From contig OZ024720.1 of the NCBI GenBank assembly GCA_964016875.1, positions 20,200,242 to 20,264,241 of the forward strand: 64,000 bases of DNA, written 5' to 3'. The notes under the pieces are model-generated. The model searched no databases and was not told the origin of the DNA. It saw only the letters and a list, made by a program, of their open reading frames with translations. Below are positions 58,044 to 64,000 of the stretch, in pieces; position 1 is the stretch's first letter, and the number at the start of each line of letters is the position of its first letter. The position numbers were made by a program, and so were the translations under genes. The stretch is from Fallopia convolvulus. Its lineage: Eukaryota > Streptophyta > Magnoliopsida > Caryophyllales > Polygonaceae.

Positions 58044-60766
58044 TGATGTCCGCCTTTTTAGTCATGTTTTTAGGGTGTGTTTTTAGTGTGTTTGAGTCTT
58101 TTTCTTTAGTTTTGTGTTTCGTTTTGAGTTGTTTGTGTAGGTTTTCGTATTTTCTTAAGATATGGAGTCTACATAAAATTTGGTGGTGTTTTGTAGGTTT
58201 TTAGAAGCTGTTTGGAGCACTTTTGAGGAAAAGAGCAAAACTGAGTAGAAACAATTAAGGAAAAGCTCAAGGAATGGAGTCCATACAGATATTGAAAATC
58301 AAGTTTGAGCTTGGAAAGATGTAGAGAAACTCGTTACAAAGACATAGGAAAAAGAATCGAGTCAAACAGAGTTGTAACGAACCCGCTACGGAAGTTTGAC
58401 TCTAGGCTATTTTTAGTGCTGAATAGGGTAGGTACTGAGGCACACAGCTCGATACCGAGGCACTCTAGATCGTAGCGAAAACCAATTCGGCACAATGAAA
58501 AGGCTTTTATCCTATTATCTTTTATGTTATTAAATGGATAGAAGGTATATATCTTATTAGAAGATTTATTTCCTTAGATAGCTTTTAGATAGATTAGTTT
58601 ATCTATAAATACTCTTGTCTACCTTTTGTTTTTCAATCCATCACACAATTAACCTAGTTTAGGGGGAGAGGAGGAGAGGAGAGAGGAGGGGCGTGAGGAG
58701 AGATAGATGTAGAGTAGAGATTGGAGATTGCTTGGAAGACAAGTTTTGTTTTGAATTCAAAGTTGTTGATAGCTTGCATATAGGTAGTGTTTAGGATGCA
58801 TGTTTCCGTTTCGTTTGCTTTGTTTTTAGGTAGTTTTAGTTAGTTTCTTTAAGTTATTAGAGCGTCTAGGAGTTTTGGGTTTTTGCACTTGTTCTATGTT
58901 GTTTTACAGGTCTTAAAGTGAACAAGTGTGAAAGGAATGGAAATCGGGAGAAGAACGCTTGAATTCGATCCATTCATTGGAGTTGCTGGTTCGACGCCTC
59001 TGTCTTGTAAGGGTTCGTTCGGAAGATATAGTGATCTGATAAAGTTGAGTTTGGCATCATTGGAAAGCTAATCCAAAGAGCTACAATTCATGTTTTTACT
59101 CCGAGTCCAAATTCCAACTCGAAGTGAGTCAAAACAGCCCCCGAAGTGTCACTTGAGTTTTGAACCGAGGTGCTTGCGGCGACCGCCGCCAACCCAGCGG
59201 CGCCCGCCGCCCCTGACAGCCGCGGAGATCTTTACTGCGCCACATGTTTTGTTTCTATTGGTCCTTTTCTATCATTATTATTCTGAGATATTATATTTTT
59301 GGGATATAGTTTTAGACCTAAGTTTGATATGTTAGGTTTTAGAGAGTTGCATCTCTCATTCATACACTATTATCATATTTTCTTTCAGAGTTTTTAGCCT
59401 TTCATGGAGAACTAAGCCCTTTTGCTTAGTCAGACAATTGAAGCATCGTTTTGATTAAAGTTGTGAGATTTCTAATTCCTTATCTATTGCTTGGGTTTAA
59501 TCTTATCTCTTGCTTGAATGTTTATGATTTATTTCAACAGTTTCTAGCCTGATCAACTAGGGTTTGTTGTTATTGAATCTTTTGTTAAATCTAGAGTGTT
59601 ACTGATTGAGCATCTCTAGATTGAAGTAGCAATTGCATCGTACTAGTATCTGGTTGTGCTAGTTTTATGCAGAAGAGATTTGATTTACATTATAGGGTAA
59701 AAGCTGGTTGTTTTATTCTAGAATTGTATCCTATTATATTCCTATCCTTATTGCTGCTATTAAACTGAATCATTGATGGTTTTATGGTTGTTTAATTAGT
59801 TAGAACTAATAGTATCTGGTTGTGCTGTTAGTTAGAATTGAAAAGGAATTGGAAAATCCATTGCATGTGATATTGAGGTGAAATCAATGATCAACTTGTC
59901 ATACGATTGTGGATATTTGTTTGCCTAAGCTATCTTCCTAATTATTGTTTTTCATAATCCTTTATTGTTTCATTAGTTTTGCATTCTTAGATTTAGTTTA
60001 ATTCATAAACCCTTTTTACTTTAATTGCCACAAAATTCACATAAAAAGATAAATCAACCTCCATGTGGATTCGACCCGGACTTCCTAAAGACTACGGTTC
60101 TTAGTTAGTTTGGACTCTTTTGCATAGCTGTGATTTGCACGACCATTTCACGCCTATCAGTTGTAAGCTTTCTCTTTTATTTAATTCAATTTTGATGTTT
60201 TCAATTATGAATTGTGAGTAGTCTTCTCTCTCTAAGGTTGGGGTTAAACCCAACAATGGTTGTGCATGCTTGCTTTTGATCATGTCTTTATTTTTTTTAT
60301 TGCATGAATCTACTCTCTTGTTCTTAATCCTTGAAACGAAAGTTGAAGGAAATTTCTCATTCATAATTGAAGCGAAAGCGAAAACCTTGAATCAGAATAA
60401 TCAATTTAGGGTTTTGAAGCGAAAGCGGATCTATCCTAGTTGAAATAGAAGAGATTAGATAGTAAGTTTATTGATTGAACGAAAGTTAGTTGATTTACTT
60501 GCTTAGGTTGATGAAAGTCGACACCTTTATGTGATAAAAGCATGATCCATGTGTTTCATTAATGTTTGCATGCATGATTGTTTTTGTGGTGACACCTTAA
60601 CCTTACAAATCTCTTTCCTTTGATAAAAACCCTTTCTTTTGTTAATTGCTTGCGTGATATGTAACAGAACTTAGCACTGACTATCTCCCGTGGACGATAA
60701 TGACCTCCCTATACACAGCGGGGTCTTGACTACAAATTTATTTGTTGTCGGGAAACCCTCTCAACA
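58044..60766 (+). mobile_element. solo LTR related to the Athila-like LTRs
   Basis: Begins TGATGTCCGCCTTTTTAG (compare TGATGTTCGCATTTTTAG at 2569) and ends GAAACCCTCTCAACA, the same ending as the Athila-like LTRs. Without the nested LTR it is about 1.3 kb. Flanks GCAAG and GGGAG agree at three of five bases, and the split protein reads on across it (LQLP then LALNH), so this is a real insertion point. It has no GTTAAC palindromes, so it is a related but different family. Confidence 0.8.
58767..60159. mobile_element. solo LTR nested in the Athila-type solo LTR
   Basis: Ends TGATAGCTTGC and CACGCCTATCA (a 6-bp inverted terminus TGATAG/CTATCA), flanked by the perfect 5-bp duplication GTTGT (58762-58766 and 60160-60164). 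Length 1393 bp. A GC-rich island with GGCGACCGCCGCC lies near 59170-59225. Confidence 0.88.
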
Positions 60767-61356
60767 GGGAGCTGCAACGCTTTGATCCATGCCCCATCAC
60801 CTAACCTGTCAATTAATAAGGTGCTTCCCAACAGCTCACACAAATATCTTGATGCTATCAACCTTTGGTCTCCTCCTTCAGCCAGCATTTCAAATAGGAG
60901 ACTGTGCCAACATTTGATGTTGATGCTGCCTCTGCTTACTAATGTCTTAATCTCATCGGCACCTAAATTTTACGGATAAAATGCGTTAAATCTTCATCAG
61001 AGGACGACCCAACAACCTTAATTCTGTTCAGCGGTAGGCTCAAAATGAAGTGCACTGATTGATATTTCTCCCTAAGGAAAATGAAAATTGTTTGTTTCTG
61101 GATGCCACCTTTCGAGAAAAGCGTCAATCAAGGCGTCATTTGTTTCTTTGAACCTCCAATGTTGTAGGCGCATTAATCCGCTACATTGACTAAGCTGACC
61201 CACTCCGACTCTACCGCCAACCTCGTGTTCCAATCACTAAGGGTCCCTCACTTATGCACTCTCAAGAGTGTAGCGCACTAAAATATTATTACCAAAATTA
61301 TTTAGTATAATTAATTATGCTTAAATATAAGGTAATTAATTAAACGTTCTTACCGT

Positions 61357-61917
61357 TTGTTCTTCCCATATGACCTTCACTATATGCGTGTTGTAGGTAA
61401 CCAGCAAACTAGTATCAATACCTCCACCATCATATTCCTCTTGGTGTATAGGATCGGCTTGGTTGTTGGGAGGCCCAAGATGATGATAAGATGGTGGAGG
61501 TTGAGAATAAGAAAACTCGACATGAGTCTCAAATGGTCCAACTTCGAAATAAGGATAAGATGGTAGAGGTTGGGAATAAGAAGACTCGGCATGAGTCTCA
61601 GCTTGGAAATATATAAGACTCGATGGAGTAAATGAAATTGTATTTTGGAGACATGTATCACCCTATGGGTCAGTCTATGGGTCGGTCCGTGGAGTGAAAG
61701 CATTATCAAATTCAGTATACAGATTTCTGGTGGGCTCAAAATCAAGGGTTAGGTTGGGGTTGTGTGGAGTGTGTTGGGAAGTGGAGGACCCCCACATATT
61801 ATGATAATTGGGAGTTGTGTATTGAGTGAGCGGAATAGTCGAGTTAGGTGGATATGGTGATGCGGTAAACTTGTGTGGTGGTTGGGGGTTTGTACCTCCT
61901 AACGTATACCACACCAA
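61357..61917 (-). pseudogene. Pro/Tyr-rich protein fragment
   Basis: Minus-strand translation begins MVWYTLGGTNPQPPHKFTAS and continues with NYHNMWGSSTSQHTPHNPNL, then a shifted frame with two repeats of SYSQPxPSYxxxxxGPFETH (about 61445-61605). Low-complexity tails of this kind occur in plant-mobile-domain proteins, so it may be the 3' end of a neighbouring gene copy, but I cannot assign it. Confidence 0.3.
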
Positions 61918-61987
61918 ATATTGGAGATCATAAGTGTGTCTACATAAATAAAGTGGTCACTATCATATATAATGTATTAAATATTGT

Positions 61988-62170
61988 TTTTTTTTGGATT
62001 AATATGAAATTTAGTAAGAAAAATTACACATAGTTGGATGGGAGCCTAGCAACTAACTGGGCTCCGACACCCTTATTAAAGGCAAAGCACAAACGCTGAA
62101 AAATAAAAGACCGAATACTAGTGTTAGCCGTGTTAGTATGAGCAGCCCGCGTGACCCTAGACAAAATAAT
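61988..62170 (-). mobile_element. possible 5'-truncated LINE tail
   Basis: A T-run at 61988-61996 followed, on the minus strand upstream, by sequence of the kind found in plant LINE 3' ends (GGAGCCCAGTTAGTTGCTAG, CTAAATTTCATATTAATCC). No clear duplication was found. Confidence 0.35.
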
Positions 62171-62703
62171 ATGAAATACAATTATGAAAATTCTAATGAC
62201 GTAAATGAATAATAATTTAAATTAAAACAATAATAAATAAAATTATGACAGTTCTAAAACGTAAATTATTAAATTACATGCTTAAATCAAGCCCTCACTA
62301 GGTGATATGGCTCTCTGATGTGTGAAGTCAAACTCAAAAGTAGAGTCATTTGGAGTTGTTGGTTGGATCGGAATCGCATGCTCAACGCTAGCTTCTACAG
62401 CCTTGACATCACCCTCTAATTAAACTCTATTTGAGACGATGATGGCAACGGTGGCGTTTCCGAACGACCTTTACTCTTAGATTTTCCTCTCCCAAAAAAC
62501 TTAAAACCTTTTTTCTCCTTTTTTCCCTTTTTCCACTCACTCTTTTTTTCCACCGATGGATTGAAGTTAGGAAGAGGAGGGGACTGTACAGTATATAGCC
62601 CCAGTCAGTCCTCTTTGGAGCCAAATAGATCCGTTAAGGATCTAACCCCACACACTATTTGCAATTGTAGATAACATTTTTTTTTAAAAAAAAAAAAATT
62701 AAA
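62171..62703. other. unassigned sequence
   Basis: The minus strand near 62430-62620 encodes Lys/Arg-rich peptides with no recognisable family. An A-run lies at 62680-62698. Confidence 0.4.
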
Positions 62704-62753
62704 GTTGTCGGTCACCTCGACCGACGTGAGGTTCGTCGGTCGAGATGACCAAC
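62704..62753. repeat. inverted repeat upstream of the expansin gene
   Basis: GTTGTCGGTCACCTCGACCG plus ACG pairs with CGTCGGTCGAGATGACCAAC. Arms of about 20 bp match apart from one mismatch and a 3-base bulge, with a 7-bp loop. Confidence 0.75.
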
Positions 62754-63709
62754 TAAAATTTGTGGGTGCCTCAAAACACTACTTTGGGCGCTTCGAATTG
62801 ACCTAGTGTATTTATAAAACTTTTTTAAAGTTTAGCTTACACAAGTACCAATAACTAATTGACTTCTAATACCTTGAGCGTATCTTTTTCTTATGTATGG
62901 TTTATAAAAAAAAATAATGATAAAAATAACAATTATGTTACTGTTCTCAAGTACATTTTGAGTAAAACTTGCACTTGATTGTAATTAACTTACAAATCAC
63001 ACGAGTTAATGTAATTTTATGGTACTATATATTAGGTTTAGCCAAATGGATGATAGATCCACTTCACGTACTATAGATTTCCATCGATCTCTAGTTGACG
63101 TAACATAAAGGTTAACCACAAAATTAATTAGGGGATGGTGTTAAGACAATAACACTTGCAGGATAATCTCCCTAGACTCGATCAAATAATTTGTAACTTT
63201 GGAGAAGATAACAAGAAATTTAAAAGCCTTAAATGCATGTCCATTCCTTGACTTGCTTGAGTATTATTACCTTTATGAGGCGTATGGTTAACATATTTGT
63301 CTTAAAAAGGAAAATGCATTTTAGCTTATTACAGAAAATAACAATAAAATTAAATGAGAAGTGAAAAATCAAATGGAGACAGTGTAAAGATTGCACATGC
63401 AAGTGGGGCCCAATGTGGGTATAGCGGTTGGTTGTGGGCCTACTTACAAACCCCTCCATGTGCAAACTTCATTTTTATTTTCCCCGGCCAATAAATAAAT
63501 TGATTACAATATTATTAAAAATACTTCTTAAGAAAATTATTTCTTAATATTTTCCCTTTGAGTTTAGGGCCACCACATCTCACAAGCGAAATTAAGGGAT
63601 TGTCACCTTGTCATTTTCTAGTGCAAATAGGCCCTTTTTTTGGTCTTCACATCCTCAACTTTAATAATAAGAAGAAATGAAATGGGCAATCTTTTTTTTT
63701 TCAATGCTC
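62754..63709. promoter_or_regulatory. upstream region of the expansin gene
   Basis: AT-rich, with no transposon termini or ORFs recognised; it probably contains the promoter. I did not identify specific regulatory sites beyond the TATA box. Confidence 0.4.
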
Positions 63710-63717
63710 TATATAAA
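63710..63717 (+). promoter_or_regulatory. expansin TATA box
   Basis: CTCTATATAAACAC, about 98 bp before the start codon, so transcription probably starts near 63740. Confidence 0.7.
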
Positions 63718-63807
63718 CACTAGTTTCCCTCCTCCATTTTGTATAGCCACCAAAACACCAAGCCATCCATCCTACTCTTCCCTTCTCTTGCAAAGGAGAG
63801 CTTCAAA

Positions 63808-63952
63808 ATGGCCGCCAAAGCTTCCTCGGCTACTTCGCTCGTGCTCGTTGTCTTCCAACTCTTCCTCCTCGGCGCCTTTGGTGACTACGATGGCAAATGG
63901 GACAATGGGCACGCCACATTTTATGGCGGCGGTGACGCATCTGGCACAATGG
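63808..63952 (+). CDS. alpha-expansin, first exon
   Basis: Expansins loosen the cell wall during growth; they are secreted and act without hydrolysing the wall polymers. The exon starts MAAKASSATSLVLVVFQLFL, a secretion signal of about 25 residues, and continues DYDGKWDNGHATFYGGGDAS and GTM-G. GHATFYGGGDASGTMGG is the start of the mature alpha-expansin domain. The exon ends after 145 bases at ATG G|GTATGT, which splits the Gly codon; an intron at this position is normal for alpha-expansins. The start has AAAATGGCC context and lies 98 bp after the TATA box. The rest of the gene is beyond the window. All residues seen agree with a functional gene. Which family member it is cannot be told. Confidence 0.93.
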
Positions 63953-64000
63953 GTATGTTTTGATGAACACAATCTTCCAAATTATAAAGTTAGTCAAATA

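Larger units (their letters stand above)
56874..61250 (-). pseudogene. plant mobile domain protein, split by LTRs
   Basis: Minus-strand pieces in order: LQHWRFKETNDALIDAFLER and WHPETNNFHF (about 61083-61190), ASRYLCELLGSTLLIDRLGD followed by GAWIKALQLP (about 60770-60860), then after a 2.7-kb LTR insertion LALNHNHTSEYSWCTATLAF and LFRQLGMTSRAK (57940-58043), HYFPRLRGHLNHDI-type sequence, HHERLARxFGxHQSIPEL (about 57427-57475), DDHWEDWWNSL (about 57300-57335), and a C-terminus at 56874-57060. These follow the plant mobile domain (the MAIN-like, transposase-associated domain), notably ALIxAFLERWxPETxxFHxP and YSWxxAxLAxLxRxL. Stops occur between most pieces. Non-functional. Confidence 0.7.

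Noticed and set aside
62427..62624. Lys/Arg-rich ORF on the minus strand as a gene
   Set aside because: Low complexity, no recognised family, and the open frame is short.
1..64000. CRISPR array
   Set aside because: Tandem and dispersed repeats here have no regular unique spacers and the DNA is a plant genome.

Overview
This window is plant nuclear DNA, almost certainly from a eudicot. It is AT-rich, has no prokaryote-style gene packing, and is filled with plant transposon families: Athila-like and chromovirus Ty3 elements, Ty1/copia, L1-type LINEs, Helitrons, hAT and Mutator-like elements. One ordinary host gene is visible at the right edge, the first exon of an alpha-expansin (63808-63952). 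I cannot name the species. I saw no tRNA, rRNA or CRISPR array.

Left part (1-14471). Bases 1-4075 are the 3' part of an Athila-like LTR retrotransposon. An unassigned AT-rich stretch with an 18-bp minisatellite follows, then a minus-strand Ty3 fragment (LTR, primer-binding site, gag start; about 6545-7988), a copia reverse-transcriptase scrap, and a nearly full-length LINE on the minus strand (8337-14456) with a perfect 15-bp target duplication.

Middle (15289-44443). This is a transposon nest. Two hAT MITE-like elements precede an old minus-strand LINE whose 16-bp target duplications lie 17.2 kb apart (18040-18055 and 35249-35264). Inside that LINE are a solo LTR (18878-22739) that itself contains a second solo LTR (20212-22641), a Tekay-type chromovirus (23184-32853) with mutated catalytic residues, and a Helitron (33006-34959) carrying a Mutator-type MITE. 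The LINE sits in a minus-strand copia element (gag/protease to 36660, LTR 36686-38984), whose LTR is split by a 1.6-kb hAT element holding gene-like sequence. Further right are another hAT MITE, a foldback element built from TTTGTTCAT units, and a second Helitron end.

Right part (44444-64000). A plus-strand pseudogene of the Mutator-transposase/OTU type (45580-46700) and a minus-strand plant-mobile-domain pseudogene (56874-61250) are separated by a second Athila-like element (46881-56810). The plant-mobile-domain pseudogene is split by a solo LTR with another solo LTR inside it. The Athila-like copy has gag, zinc knuckle and protease, but no reverse transcriptase, RNase H or integrase. It carries a separate third ORF preceded by its own TATA-like box and a candidate 5'-UTR intron.

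The most unusual signal is a short palindrome, TCGTTAACGA with flanking C/G, that recurs about 25 times in the two Athila-like copies and nowhere else that I saw. It usually comes in pairs 21-23 bp apart, and it lies in LTRs, in the 3' non-coding region, upstream of the internal TATA box, in the candidate intron, and inside coding sequence, where it is translated as VNE/VND peptides.
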